Assembly: GCF_022201045.2 (NCBI RefSeq)
Contig: NC_068562.1
Coordinates: 2,790,001-2,854,000 of the forward strand
Length of the DNA stretch: 64,000 nucleotides
Reading direction: 5' to 3'
Source of the DNA: Citrus sinensis
Taxonomy: Eukaryota > Streptophyta > Magnoliopsida > Sapindales > Rutaceae
A model generated the notes under the pieces. It was not told the DNA's origin and did not search any database. It saw nothing but the letters and a program-made list of their open reading frames with translations. Shown piece after piece: positions 37,496 to 50,787 of the stretch. Within the stretch, counting starts at the first letter, position 1, and every line of letters begins with the position of its first letter. The position numbers and the translations under genes were made by a program.

Positions 37496-38372
37496 TAGGG
37501 ATGGCAATGGGCACCGCCCGCAGCGGATTTGTCATTACCAAACCTAAATCCACACAAAATTTAAATTATCAAAACCATCCGTAACCCGCAGCGGGTTTTA
37601 ATTTTTTTACAAAAACCCACCCGCAGTGGGTTTTAACAATTACCAAACCCGCAATGGTATCCGGCGGATTTTTTGCGGGTTTTCGTATTTAAAATCACAA
37701 ATGTTTAATATATAAATTTATAATAATAACCTCAAATTCCATATAACATACTCAATTTTATATTTAAATAATGTAAATGAAAAATTAAAATTTCCACATC
37801 AATTCAACACAAATTCTCAAATTTAAGTATAAATTACACAAATCCATTTAAAAAACACAAACTAGTATCTAAAAATAATAATTACATTTCATATTATCAT
37901 TTAAAACAAGCTCCAAGAGAAGATATTCATTTCATTTACCATCATAAGCACCCATCCAACACAATGCCTATAATAATAATTAAGATTAATATTTTCAAAT
38001 ACTAATTCGAAGGAAAATGCCTTTAGTTTTCTTTAGATTATGACTTTAGAATAGGATATAGGCCACATACACACATACACAACTTTGAGCCTTTGGCTAT
38101 TTGGTAATTTAATTAATGACATTATTTTCTTTATACATTTTTAGATTAAAATTAAATTAAAAATATTTGAAAAAAATATTACGGGTTTGGTGGATATCCA
38201 TGCGGGTATCCACCGGATATAAGGTTAATACCAAACCCACCCGCATCCATGTGCGGGTTTTAATTTATAATACTAAACCCGCCCGCAACGGGTAAAATTA
38301 CCCGCAACGGACAGGTTTTAGCGGGTGGGTTTGAGCGAATTTGTGGGTTTGCGGGTACAATTGCCATCCCTA
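37496..38372. mobile_element. hAT-type MITE, complete, 877 bp
   Basis: The ends are TAGGGATGGCAAT and ATTGCCATCCCTA, perfect 13-base inverted repeats. They are flanked by an exact 8-base duplication GCCGTCTT (37488-37495 and 38373-38380), the size made by hAT transposases. Both subterminal regions are packed with CCCGC/GCGGG motifs (about 37517-37680 and 38180-38360), as in other plant non-autonomous hATs, where such motifs are transposase binding sites. The AT-rich middle has no coding capacity. Confidence 0.92.
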
Positions 38373-38380
38373 GCCGTCTT

Positions 38381-39182
38381 CTTCTTCTTCCTTTTTTTTT
38401 TCTTTAATTATCCTCGCATGTCCCATCCCAATCCTCGTGCAATGATATTTACATACACGCGTGTAGCGAAGCTCATGCAAACAAATTAGAACGAATTTCT
38501 CAAAGAGATAAAGAGTCCTAGAGACCACTGATCCAACAAAGATCTACTCATTTTTGTATACTCCAACCCAAAAGTGTTTGTCAAGTACTTGGAAATCTAA
38601 ATCCAGTTAATTAGCTCGTCTTGTTAACATCTGTTACAGCCTTTTATCTAGTTAAAGCTAAAATTCCATTAAGGTTTGTCATTCGTGGTACATCTAGCTG
38701 CGCTCATGTTATCTGTTAATTATTTAATTAATTTCTGATTAATTTATATATAGGGTAGCGAGTAACGTACGCAGGCGGCAAAGCAATTGAATTTAAATGG
38801 TCAACTGCTCATGTAGCTCAAGCTGGCAACGCGAGTGATAGTGGCTTCGCAGTTCTGAATTTGGATTCCATTGATTAGAGAATAGAATAAATTTGAAGAT
38901 TAAAAATGCTAGTAGCTAATTACGGTAATGATTTGTCCAGAACTTACGATTAGATTCTTGATCATCCCATTTAGGGGTAAAATTGTAACACAACCCTTAC
39001 ATGGGAATGTTTCCCCTCAAGACATATGTAAAATTCCCCGACCCAACCGAATCAACCAACCGATCACCAAATTTACAGAAAGATAAGCCCTAGATCATTA
39101 AAATATTTACATTAAATGTCCCAAGATACCCCTCTAGCATTTGCCGGAGAAGTCAGAATCAGAACACCGTCCCATCCTCCTG
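38381..39182. other. intergenic, nothing recognised
   Basis: Downstream region of the PADRE gene. The overlapping plus-strand ORF at 39116-39304 is antisense to the real gene's 3' end and is not supported. Confidence 0.6.
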
Positions 39183-39653
39183 TTATTGTTCAGGTATTGC
39201 ACCCAACATTGCCGAAAACTTTCTCCCCTGACCTCCTCTCCCCAAGCGGCCAGCACCGCCACCGGAGGCCATCTTCCGGGGAGAGCCGTCGCCCGGAGAA
39301 GTAACTGGACACACTAATTTCTTACGACAGGCGCATTTATCACCACTTTTCATTAAAGCATTGCTGGCTTTGACGGCTAATGCAGCCATTTCTTCAGCCT
39401 GAAGGGGATGCCTCAGCCGGCTCAATGGCAATGCGAAGTAAAGCTGGCCAGGCTGCAGTTCTTCGTCTTCGCTTATAGCTGAAAGGACGTCGTCGAATTC
39501 CATTTCATCCGAGTTGCAGATAAAGTAAGTGGGATACTTCTGTAAAACGTAAGAGACTTTAACTGGATATGAATATTCTTGCAATCTTCCATCCTGTAGA
39601 ACAAGCTTTGCAGTGACTACATGGGTTGATTCACAAGAACTGCAAATACCCAT
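39183..39653 (-). CDS. PADRE/DUF4228-domain protein
   Basis: An intronless ORF of 156 residues. MGICSSCES at the start is a typical N-myristoylation signal, with cysteines that could be palmitoylated, so membrane attachment is likely. The DUF4228 core follows: TAKLVLQDGRLQEYSYPVKV, LQKYPTYFICNSDEMEFDD, and ELQPGQLYFALPLSRLRHPL. The latter is the hallmark GxxYFxLP motif near residues 68-80. A basic, glycine-rich tail ends the protein. Family members are stress- and pathogen-responsive in Arabidopsis; their molecular function is not known. A TATATAAA box lies at 39779-39786, about 125 bases upstream of the ATG. By gene order it probably corresponds to Arabidopsis At5g66580/At3g50800 (from memory). 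Confidence 0.85.
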   Translation of the reverse strand: MGICSSCESTHVVTAKLVLQDGRLQEYSYPVKVSYVLQKYPTYFICNSDEMEFDDVLSAISEDEELQPGQLYFALPLSRLRHPLQAEEMAALAVKASNALMKSGDKCACRKKLVCPVTSPGDGSPRKMASGGGAGRLGRGGQGRKFSAMLGAIPEQ

Positions 39654-40611
39654 TATTAAACTTAGTTCTTCGTCAAATCTTCAAATTAATTACAATACAA
39701 AGCTTCAGCTTTGAGGGAGGCTTAAGAGTTAATAATTAAGCTTTGAGTTTTGAAGAAGACACAGAGAATGAGGCCACGTTTATATAGAGAGCATCGTTTA
39801 TTCAACTTATTTTGTTGCCATGTAAGATTTGTCGGTTTGCTAATGGGGTTTGGTTTATTCTTTGGTTTCATTGATCCATGGGCTCGGCTTTGCCAATGCC
39901 AGCCTGTAAGTTGGTGGTGACAGGTTGTAAGTTGTTTTGAGTGTCTTTCAACTGCAGCCCTCGTTTCAAGATGTATTACAGTGACAGGGACTGGGCTCTA
40001 TCTTTTCCCTTTTAATTAAAAAAAAAAGAAAAAAGAAAAAAAAATTCAATTCAATTTGCTCGTTGTGGAAAATTTTGCCTTTAATTACTGTAACATTAAT
40101 CAGACTGATCTGTGAATCTGAATCAGTAACTGTATATATATTGTGAATTTGTGGTACAAAAAGTTTGGGCTTAGTTGATGAAAAAATGACGTGGTCGATG
40201 GATTCACGTGAAGATAGGCAGCTACATCTAGCTATGTGCCTGTGGTATACTGGTATTGCCGTATTGGTGACTATTTCAACAGGTGCGCAATATGCTAGCT
40301 AATAACCACTATTATATTGAATGGGGAACCTTCCATTTATGGCTATAAATTTTCGAGTGCTTTGATGGAGTTAAAATATGCTGTTTGTGAAACTAAGGAA
40401 GCCATGCCCATACCAACAGTGCCTCTAAAGAAAGGGTCTTTTGAAGCTTTCTACTCCAAAGGATGCCCACTTGGATGATTCTTATGACTTATGAGCTACC
40501 CGTGCTCACATCTTCTAACAACCTCAAAAAAGTTCTGCATATGTAATGTTAGATGTTATATGTTTTCTACCGTTATATCTTTTTTCTTTTTTTTCGAAAG
40601 GGTTGGATCTC

Positions 40612-40643
<32 letters not shown>

Positions 40644-43600
40644 GAACCCCACCGACCAAATTCTGGTCGAATAGTATAAAAAAAATTCCGGTTGAATAAT
40701 ATGATGAGCCATTTATTGACAAATTAAAAAAAAAAGGGGAAATGGACAAGGGCAGTGGTGTAAATATATAAGAAATGGAAGGGCACATAAATAATTGAAA
40801 AAATAGGAAAAAGCAAAACTGCGGAGGAGAGAAACGTGGCACGTAAACAGGGCAGGGAGCTTCGCTGCAAAGCAAGAGAAAAGACACGTTGAAAAGGCGG
40901 TCATTTGGAAGAGTAAAGTAAAAGCAACCAAACAATCCGACAAGGAATTCCGCGAGATGAAGTGGGTTAGGGCGAGGGTGTGCTTGGTTCAGCGCCAAGG
41001 CCCCCAATCCTGCACCTACACAGTCCTTGCTTGCATCCCGGTGCTGCATTCAATTCCCAATTTCGTCATTTTATTTGTGCTGTTGCTTACACATCGGCCC
41101 GCCTCTGCATTGCACCCACACTTAATCGCTTTTGCTTCGCCATCACTTCTTTTAATTATATTCGTAGACTGGAGAATGGTGGGATGGTCTGTTGGCTTAT
41201 AACATTACACTATTTTTTTAACATTCCTCTGTTATTATTATTATATTTTTTTCGACATAAAAACTAATTGAATCTCTCATCTCATCCATAGATTGCTCAT
41301 GTACATAAATACAAAATCACTTAATGTACTTGAACATCTTTTGTAATAAAAAAAAAAATACATATTTTTTTAGTGATTTTGTCTTTTTTTTTTTAATATA
41401 CCGTTACTTTTAATTATGTCCAATTTGTGCATCATGTCAAAGTTTCCAATCTAGTGATTTTGTATGAGTATGAATCATTATAAAATACGTAGGTAACACA
41501 TTCAATTATTGCATGTGTGACATATAGTTGAATTTAATATAATTATCACTTACATTTTAATTTTTCAAAATAAATATACACACAGTATAATATTATTTAG
41601 TATTGTGTGGATATCATGATGTTTATGATGTATTATATAATTTCTTCAAAAGATGAATATATGGGAAAATCACTCATTAATATGTGAGAAGAGATGAGGC
41701 GAATTTGTCCCGTCAATAGACCAAACATTAATCTATGGTAAATATAGTGAGTTTATTTAGAAGGCCTTTCACATATATATTTAAAATTTATAATAATTAT
41801 TATTATAAACGTATGTAGATTGTAATATAAGTTAAACTATGAATCTTATATCATATAACATTTTTATCATAAATTCAATTAGTTTGTTGATTGCATTGAT
41901 GTAAAATTTTTGCTGTGAATAAACTCGATAAACCTCATGTATGATTTAAAATTATTGAAAGTACACTGATTTATTTGTTTGATTATTAGTTACATAATCA
42001 AACTTTATATACATATTTACCCAATAGATCAGACCCAAAAAAAAAAAAAATCACGTTAACTAAAGCAACAAAAGAAAAGCATAAATTAAGATATAAGTAA
42101 CCCCTAACTTTATAACTTCAATCGTTTCCTTTTGGTGAGATTCCAAACTTCATATGCAAGAGAAGTCTTGAACATAGAATAAAAGAGGGTGGGTGGATTC
42201 CCTGTACTTAATTACTTTTCATTTCAGGCAAACATTGATAGAGAGTTTTGAGCTTGTCATGATACATTCAGGATCAATGGCTTATTTAGGAAGATTTAAT
42301 AATCTTTTTTTTTTTTTAATTTTTCTATTTGTTAGATGCCTTGGATTTTGCCTAGTTGGATTAATAATTGAGGGAATGAGGATGTCCCACCCCTATGTAT
42401 CAGTGAAGCTTCATAATTTGTTAGCTTCTTTCTACTTTCACACCCGATCCCAAAGTACTTTTGAAATAAGCAGAGGCAGTGATCCTCTCTTTGACAAAAA
42501 GGCCTAGCAGGAATGCTTTAATCAATATTATATAAGGTGACTCTCTTTTTGATCAGTCAAGTTGGAAACTTTTTAATTTTCTCATTATAAATAAATCGAT
42601 GAACAATCACTTGGTTTTGATTCTCTTCCTTCCCGGAAAGCGAAACCTAGCTGAAGGTCTTATTTACAACACCTTTTTGCATCTGACTTTATTAATTCTT
42701 GTCTTCTTTGTACCGCCTCGTACAGTTGTGAAAGCCATCATTTTAATTTAATTTTTAATTCAAGTTATATACAAAGTATTTCAGTTGAATAAGCTAAAAA
42801 TACTTAAATAGAGACTAGTGCAAGATACACACAGAGGATTTAATGAGACAATGATAGTGAGAATATATTATATATATTTGGGAATAAGAAATCTTGAATT
42901 TGAATTCCACTCTCATATGGGTGGGGAGTTATCGATCATATACCTGAGGATAATTTAATCCGAGTATTAACACAAAACTGCCGTTTGTCCTGGACCAATA
43001 TTAATTTTATATTTCATACGAGAAAATCTTAGATATGATATAGTCCAACTTTCTAATAAAATATATATACAAAAAAAAAAATTCTCTCTTTTCCTCATAA
43101 TAATCACGCCCAAAATTGGTTAATTGATTCAGAACTATGATTTTCTCAAATACTAAGTCTGAATTCATATTTCAATGCTTTAAATACTAGATTAGAAAGT
43201 TAGTAACTTCAAGATATCAATCCCAATAAGTTACAACGTTAAATTTTTGCTCACTACCTGAAAGGATCTAACTTTCTTTCCTGGCAAGCAAGTAGCAACT
43301 TCCACATCCCATAACTTGTACATGCCAATAATTCATAATCTTGAAGAACACGAGTCTTGAGTCATGAAAATCTATTGAAACATCTATTTTTTTTTTGGCT
43401 GAATCGATGAGTTGTGAAGCAAACACAGTTGGCAGAGCAGAGAGCAAACCCCACCAACCAACAAAAACTCATTACTCTCTCAATTATGTGTTTAGGCTCC
43501 TTAAATACATACTAATCTAAGTTATTTCGACTAGACATCTTCCAGATTTTAGTGTCTGAATGTCTTTGATGTTCAATCTATTCAAAGATTCAGTTAAAAA

Positions 43601-44116
43601 GCTGGCATTTGTCATTTCCATGAACGTTCCTCCCCACCACACTTGATATTAATTCGCTTAATTAACAACTACAGATAGTGGGTCCTCAATGTGGCTTTTC
43701 TGTATTAATCTAATTTAAATCTCAAACAATTGCACAACATCTATGCTTAGAGCTAATCAAATCAACGGTGCAATCTCAAACAATCAAGTTGTTGTGTGTT
43801 CATGAATCATTGCATTACTTATCCCATCAAGAAAAAAATCGGTGCTTTAAGTATATCTTTTACAAGCAAACAATTTTGTTTTATGCCACAGGTTCATGCT
43901 TAAATAGATATTGCTTCCTCTCTTCTGTTATAAATAAGCGGATACTTGATACATATCTGATTTATAATAATAAAAAATAGAGAAAGATCTATTTCAGTTT
44001 ATCCCCTTTGCCACTTCCTATCCACACAAAGATCCGGAATATTAATTCAATAATACTGGTTTAATTGCTTGCACATCACAGCAAATAAACTGCTTCTTCA
44101 GATACTTCATAAAGAT
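39654..44116. other. 4.4-kb intergenic region
   Basis: Holds the PADRE promoter at its left. A perfect T16A16 palindrome lies at 40612-40643. Several CACGT cores are scattered near 40835-40890. ORFs at 40573-41049 and 40957-41267 are low-complexity or chance frames, and 42193-42507 has no family resemblance. No gene is supported. Confidence 0.55.
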
Positions 44117-44951
44117 CTACATTAAAGGGGACCTCTTAGGCGTCCCTTTCCTACATTTTTTCCTGAAAGAATTTTGAGGTGCTTTAAAAGTCCGCTTAGT
44201 TGTTGAAGTTGATGATGATTGTTTACTAGCTAATTTTTGGACTGATTTCTCTAGAATGCCATCAGAGTTAAGGTCACTTACGCCGTCATCTTTTGACTCC
44301 TCCCCTTGTTTTTCTTCTCCACTTGACAAACGCACCTACGTGTTGGAAGAAGTTGTTACTTTGTTTTCTCTTATATATATAAGTAAAGAGAGAAAAAGAT
44401 TGATTTTAAACAAGAATTCTTACTTTGCACTGGATTGAACAAAACTTGGCCGGTGAAAACAAATTTGACCACCCACAGGTTTCACACTTATTACCACTGC
44501 CACACCCACCTCCTCCATGATTGTTTTGCTTCTTACTTTGTCTTTGAGTTATATAAACAATTCTCTTAGAATTAATTACGTAACTTTGTATATCAGATGT
44601 ATCCAACAACTCACTTATCTCTACAATCTTAATTCCCACTTGATATGAGGCTTTGTACACCTGATGAAATTAGAAGGAAGACCAACCAAGGGGAAAACAA
44701 AAATAATAATGATATATGAAGCTACAACCACGAAATTAAAATAAAAGAAAAGGAGTAGGCACCACGAAAGAACTTACTTTTAGAACCTTGTGGCCATTAT
44801 GTTTGTTGGTCTCGCAAAATTCACAAAAAGGCAGACACTTGCAGTCAATACAGAAATAGGTACTATCTTTCAACCCACATTGACATGGCACATAAAATTT
44901 GGCTTGAAGAAGAGGATCTAGCCATGGCAGATCAAACTCTTGCCCCTCCAT
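44117..44951 (-). CDS. PLATZ zinc-finger protein, tandem copy 1 (3 exons)
   Basis: Exons on the minus strand are 44778-44951, 44424-44660 and 44117-44335, all phase 0 with GT..AG borders; 209 residues. PLATZ features in order: WLDPLLQAKFYVPCQC near the start, FCIDCKCLPFCEFCETNKHNG, then SDIQSYVINSKRIVYITQRQ, the second finger CETCGWSNLFSPAKFCSIQC (C-x2-C-x11-C-x3-C), and a basic tail ending FRKKCRKGTPKRSPLM. PLATZ proteins are plant-only, zinc-dependent AT-rich-DNA binders, mostly repressors and partners of RNA polymerase III. The canonical first C-x2-H of the family is C-x-C here, so the first finger may be altered. A glycine-rich insert sits before the second finger. Arabidopsis At3g50808 is the likely positional relative (from memory). 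Confidence 0.88.
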
Positions 44952-46244
44952 TTTTTCTCTCCGTTAATGAGTGAGAAATGCCTAGAAGAAAATACTTCTT
45001 TGCTGATGTTCTCTATCTTTCAATTTAATTGCGGGGTAGAATTCAAGCTTCTCATTTACTGGTTTTATTAGAACTTAAGACTTGGGACTGCAAATATAGT
45101 TATGGCAGTTGTTACTTCCAATTCCAAACCGAGGTTCTCCCTAAGACCCGAGCTCCTATAGTGTGATCATGCCCTTTCCATTTTCTTTTTTTCATATTTT
45201 GTTTCTCTTTATAAGCATTTTATGTATGCATGTTTCTATTTTTTGAATGTAGTTCACGCGGTTGTATTTCAATGCACTACTCTTGTTTCCAAAAAGGCTC
45301 TGTTTCATTCTACATTCACACTTAATTAGTACTTGGTTTGTCCTTTAGAGTATTCTTCAACAAACTTGTATTCTTCCCAAGAGTGAATACATCCAGAGTA
45401 GTATAATGTAAATGGCACCCGGTCTCATCGTCACAAGCATCCGAGCCCTAGAAACAAACATACAAAGAGAGACCAGTGTTCATGCTTTACTTGATTAGCA
45501 GCAGTGTTTCCTTTTATACTTGTTCCTATTTCAGGGTGTGATAGTCAGTGGCTAAGTGGAAAGAAAATTAAGAATTTACAGCTATTCTGCAGTGTGTTTT
45601 AATGCACTTGTAACAACCATAAAGTTTTTGTTGCCCAGTTCAAATTCTGAGCTTTAAGAAATATGGAGATTGATTCATGTCATAGAAGCGCGTCTCCTAA
45701 GAGTATTTTCTTTCCCTTATTATCTTGTATAAAGACTTTAACCACATGCCAGCCACAACATTACCAGAATAATCTAATTCAATCCTTCCTTTGTCAGATT
45801 CCTTTCTCTAATTCTCTGTATTTAGTAATTTACAGTACGTGAAGTTGCTAGTTTTTTTTTTTTTTTAAATCATGGAAAAAGGGATATAGAGAACTCAGTC
45901 CCAAAAAATTTTGGGTTAAGTATTCATTGGCATTGCGCAGATTAAATTAATTGGTAGTTGATTTCTGAATGAATCTGGCACAGAATTGGGAGGACCCAGT
46001 TTAGATTTGCATATTCACTTGATAGCTTAGGAAAAGAAGACTAATTGAGCTCATCCGTTTTCTGGAAAATTATATTTGGTTTTATGAACCGAATCATAGA
46101 TGGCAAAGTAGACATTAAACCCCCGACAACCAACAAAAACACATCTTCGACACTAGTGTTTACAGTTTAGGCAGCCCAAATTAAAAAATGCGCTAATCCA
46201 TATTATTTCTCAACTTTCGGGAGAATAATTCTGACTACCAGGAT
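44952..46244. other. spacer between the tandem PLATZ genes
   Basis: Must contain the promoter of copy 1 and the 3' end of copy 2. A stretch at about 45728-45803 (CACATGCCAGCCACAACATT, then CCAGAATAATCTAATT) resembles one at about 24205-24280 in an intron of the DUF547 gene, so a low-copy dispersed repeat is present in both. Confidence 0.5.
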
Positions 46245-46983
46245 TTACACTAAAGGAGATCTTATGGGGCACCCTTTTCTAGGCCTTTTTCTAAAAGAAC
46301 CAGATGGAGCTACATAACATTCTTCTAATGGCTTTGGAGTGCTCCAATTTTTCTGTTTAATACATCTTATGGTCTTCTCTTCTTTACTTGCCCAATCTAC
46401 CTGTACCAGGAAGAAAGAATGCTTTACGAGTTAATTTTCCCTTAAAATAATAAAAACTGTTTATAGATAATAAAGCAGTTCCTCCAAAAGCACTTACTTT
46501 GCATTCTACCGAACAGAATTTGACCGATGACGACAAATTTGACCATCCACATATTTCACACTTCCTGCCGATCACTTTTGGATTATGTTTCTCGTTGCTT
46601 TGCCTTTGAGATATGTAAACAATTCTTTGCCCATTGATTGAGTATGTCTGGATATCAGACACATCCAACAATTTTTTTATCATCAAAACTGTGGTTGCTG
46701 TTTGACGTGAAGCTTTACACACCTGAGATTAAATAAGTTAACAAAATCACTATTAGTACTGGCAGTCACTGCTAAGCAAAGAGAAGAAAAAACAAGAACT
46801 TACTCGCAACACATTGTGGTCATCGTGTGTGTGGGTGTTATTTTTACAATCTTCACAGAAGGGTAAGCCCTTGCACTCGCAGCAGAAGTTGGTAGTGAAT
46901 TTTGGGCTGCATTGACAGGGCACATAAAATTTGGCTTGTATAAAATCCTGTAACCATGACAGATCGCCTTCCTGTGCTTCCAT
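46245..46983 (-). CDS. PLATZ zinc-finger protein, tandem copy 2 (3 exons)
   Basis: Exons on the minus strand are 46804-46983, 46498-46722 and 46245-46400, all phase 0; 186 residues. It has the same architecture and intron positions as the copy 1.3 kb downstream: WLQDFIQAKFYVPCQC, FCCECKGLPFCEDCKNNTHT, SDIQTYSINGQRIVYISQRQ, CEICGWSNLSSSVKFCSVEC and the tail FRKRPRKGCPIRSPLV. The same C-x-C replaces the usual first C-x2-H. Copy 2 lacks the glycine insert and has a shorter, less serine-rich third exon. The two are clearly tandem duplicates that have diverged substantially (roughly half the residues, by eye), so the duplication is not recent. Role as for PLATZ in general; targets unknown. Confidence 0.88.
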
Positions 46984-49900
46984 GATTGTCTACAATATTG
47001 AGTAAATACCTTGAACAAAATCTCTCTCTTTCGATTCAATTGCTTGCTTTCTGTAGTTCAGGCTCTTTAATCTTATCGTATTGATATCGTTAGTTTTATA
47101 TTATAACAGGATTTCTTATCCGCAAGGGTCACGGAGTCCTAGTTATTATATTCTGATAATTTGTTGAAGCAGCCAAATTTTGTGTAGAATAGGAGGAAAT
47201 AAAAAGGAGAAAACCTTGTCAAAATAAGAATAATAAGAAAAAGCTGATGTGGATTGTGCCACAAGAATTTTTTTTCTTTTATTTTCTTTTCTCATAAAAA
47301 AAAAATAAAAAAATCAGTTATCACTCAGGTATCAAAGTCCTATCAGAACTTTCAGCAAACACCTTCCGGGCATTTACAATCAACCCGGCTTAACATTATT
47401 ACATGCGTATTACGCAAACTTGAAAGACCCAATTCCCAGTATGGCACAAAGAACATGGACAACTGGAGCAACCCACTACACTAATTCGGCAGCACAAGCT
47501 CTGAGAACCAATGGCAGAGTAAAACTATTAGGAGAAAGACCCAAATTTATCATTTGACCATACAAAGAAATATCCATTTCCTGGGTCGGTGGTTGTCACT
47601 CTTTGAATAGCCCCTTATCAATGTGTAGTAAATAATTATTTGGTCGAACGCATACTGTTGTTGATGATTTGGGCATGGAGATGAAGATGCTCTGGGTGAT
47701 AAGATAAGATAACGGAGGGTTTTGGGAGTTAGAAAATTGAAATTGCGTAGAGAGCTAACAACAAGAGAGGGTGTATTTAACGCGGGAACCAACGGTCCAA
47801 TTTCCGAAGAGGTAAAAGCATTTGACCAACTTTTTGAACACTTTTATTAGTTGTTGCGATGTGGCATAATATCACCGATACATAATTCTTCCCTACCCAA
47901 ATATCATTGGTAAGTTATAACATTTGTCTGATAATGTGGGTAGGAATAGTAAAATTATCCGAAATATGTCCGTAAAAAGCTTTCAGCTGTAGGTAATTTT
48001 ATAGGTTGCGGATGGATTTTTTATAGTGAAAAAAAATTGCATGAGTATTTGCCAATCTGCATTCTTTTTTCTTTTTTTTCAAAAACAGATTTTTATTTTT
48101 ATTTCAATCATAAAATTACATTAAAAAAATGTTTATAAATATATTTAATGTAAAGTTATCACTCGTGACCTAAACTTAACCTAACCTAACTCATTGAAGC
48201 CGCATGTATTGCTCTTTTTAAAGAGTGTGTCTATGTGTGTATGTAAAGATCGATACAATAAGCTTTTAATAAGTAGAAATTTTGTAATTTTCAAGTTTAA
48301 TATTATTAATATTTTTATTTTTATTTGAATTTTTTTTTTGTTTTGCTTTAATGAGTTGAATTTAATGATTGCTTGCTAAAGTTGGCTTCTTATTAGTTTA
48401 ATTAATTGTTAATGGTAGTTGTCCAAAATTCACTTGTTAATATTGTTCACAATACTTGTATATTGATTTAAAGATGGAGCAAGATATTGATCATAGTGAT
48501 GATGATCTGCATACAACATAAATGTTTTTGTTAGATTGATATATTTTGCATATTTATTTTAATGTTGAAACTTTAATTATTCATTTACATTGATAAAATA
48601 TAGAACCAAGTATTTTATGCGGATTTTTTAGGGTTGAATTATATCATTTATATTTTTATGTATCATTAAAAGTATATTTTAATATTTGTGATTTTAAATA
48701 TGGAACTCACAAAAAACCCATTGCGAAGTGTGGGTAAGTTTGGTAATTATTAAAATCTGGAACAACTAATTTCTTTAAAAAATAAAAACTTGCTAGGTAG
48801 GTTTAATAATTCAAATTTTCCGCAGGTGCGGGTTCAATAATGACAAACACGCAATGGCTGATATGCATTGTCATTCCTCTATTTGGGTGTCATCTAGCTA
48901 GTTGAGATGGAAAAATCCTCTTATATTCAAAATAAGAGATTTAAGGTTTTAATTCTATTTATGTGAGTAGGAAAGAGATTGAATTGCCATTTGATTATAA
49001 AAAATAGCATTTATAAAAAGGGAGTTATTTGCACTCTAAACAAAAAAGGAGGAGAAGACTACATTTTTTTTTTCTCTTTTTAATCAAAGAATAAAAATTT
49101 GTTCAAAATCTATTATGATTTCCCCATTGTTTTACTAAATATTGTTTTAAGAGATTGGAAATAAATTTTTTAGGATTTATTGCAAGAGGATTACATATTG
49201 AATAGTGAGTGTATTATATGAATATTGAGAGTAATTATATTATTTTATTTTATAAGAGAGAGTCCTTATTAGTAATTCATATGATAGGTATTTTTGTAAT
49301 AAAAATAATTTATTAAAATAAATGTTCAAATAAATTTTAAAGGGCATAATAGTCTCACCGTTACAAAAATTATAATCTTATTATGGAGAGATAACCACTT
49401 TCTCCCCAACTAAAATCACTATAAAGTATAAACCATTTACCCCATAATTCTCGTATTTTTGTATTACCAAATTCTCCCCTTCACCTAAAAAAATGAAAAA
49501 AAATCTAATTTTTTTAAATTCTTTTACAAATTTACCCTTGGATACAATATTGACGTGATAGTTTATTAATCCTTAACGAAACTTAATTTTAAATGCTTAT
49601 TTTGTATGACACGATGAAGTGGTTAAAATAAAATAAAAACCAATTAATTGATAGATTAAACTAAAAATAATTTGAAATATAAATAAGTGCACATGTAATA
49701 AAAAATTCATAACCCAATTAACAAATGGAATAAAATGATGTTAATTTTATTGCAAAGCTTTCATAGTTTATCACATAAATGGCCAAAATTGCAGTTCTAT
49801 AAATAATATCCAAAAATCTATTTGGTGAACTTATTTTGGTGGTAGGTATGATTTAATTTTTTATTTTTCATGATAACACATAAAAAGATGTTTTCTTTTA

Positions 49901-50787
49901 CATTGAGAAAATATTTTTTCAATTACACTCTTTTAAATAGTGAAACTTATTTGTTTGAAGGGTAATATTCTCAATTAGTTCTTGTACTTATTTAATGAGT
50001 TTTCTCAATGAAAAATTTACTTTCGCATAAAAAACAAAAAACAAAAAAGTGATTCCGCAACAGCTAATAGGGGCATTACAAAAATACTAGCAGTAGCTTC
50101 CCCCCACGGGGATTTTTTTTTTCTTTCAACTAAGAAGTTTGCCGTCATGATTTATCACTTGTTATTATTTAAGCAATTGTTCGAATTTCCTTGAAATTGA
50201 ATGAGCACAATGGGTCTGCTTGTAGGAATATTGAAAAGCTCGGCAACGATATGTCATGCGAAGTGGGCATCAATTTCCCATTTGCCTCGACATTCTATAG
50301 ACTCAGATGCTAAAAGCATTCTGGTTAATATTCTCTCTTTTTGTTTTGTGACTGTGACAAAGTTATGAGACCCGTAATAAGTATTGCAGAGTTAAAGGTG
50401 CGTTTGGAGCAGTTGTGCTTTGTTTTCTTATAGAAATCAATAAGAATATAGGGGACAGCAACGCACCCTAAGTCAAGTCACAACAATAGTAGAGCCGGAG
50501 AGTCCGGAAGAGGTGCTCCATTGGGGACAATTTGTACTACTATACTCATCAAATCCCTTTTTTCCTATCTGTTTAAATTTCTTGAAAAGCAAAGGCAAAA
50601 CACAGATGCGCATGAAAGTTTTCACTGTATTATTTCCAGATTACTTACAGCAATATCAGTATAAACTGAACTTTGGTTTTATTGCAACGTAACTAACTAG
50701 GTCTTGGTCATTAATTAGTCGGGTGTATGGACTAAAAACTCTACATTTAACTTGGGTTTTAATTGCTAGCTAGGCTGAAATGAGAAA
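46984..50787. other. intergenic region with degraded repeats
   Basis: The upstream region of PLATZ copy 2 is at the left. Around 48700-48885, CCATTGCGAAGTGTGGGT...GTGCGGGTTC...GCATTGTCATTCCTCTA resembles a decayed right end of the hAT MITE family at 37496. No matching left end was found. ORFs at 47254-47484 and 47550-47792 have no family resemblance. Confidence 0.45.

Noticed and set aside
40573-41049. 158-codon minus-strand ORF
   Set aside because: It reads through the T16A16 palindrome into lysine and phenylalanine runs and is overlapped by several other frames. No domain is seen.
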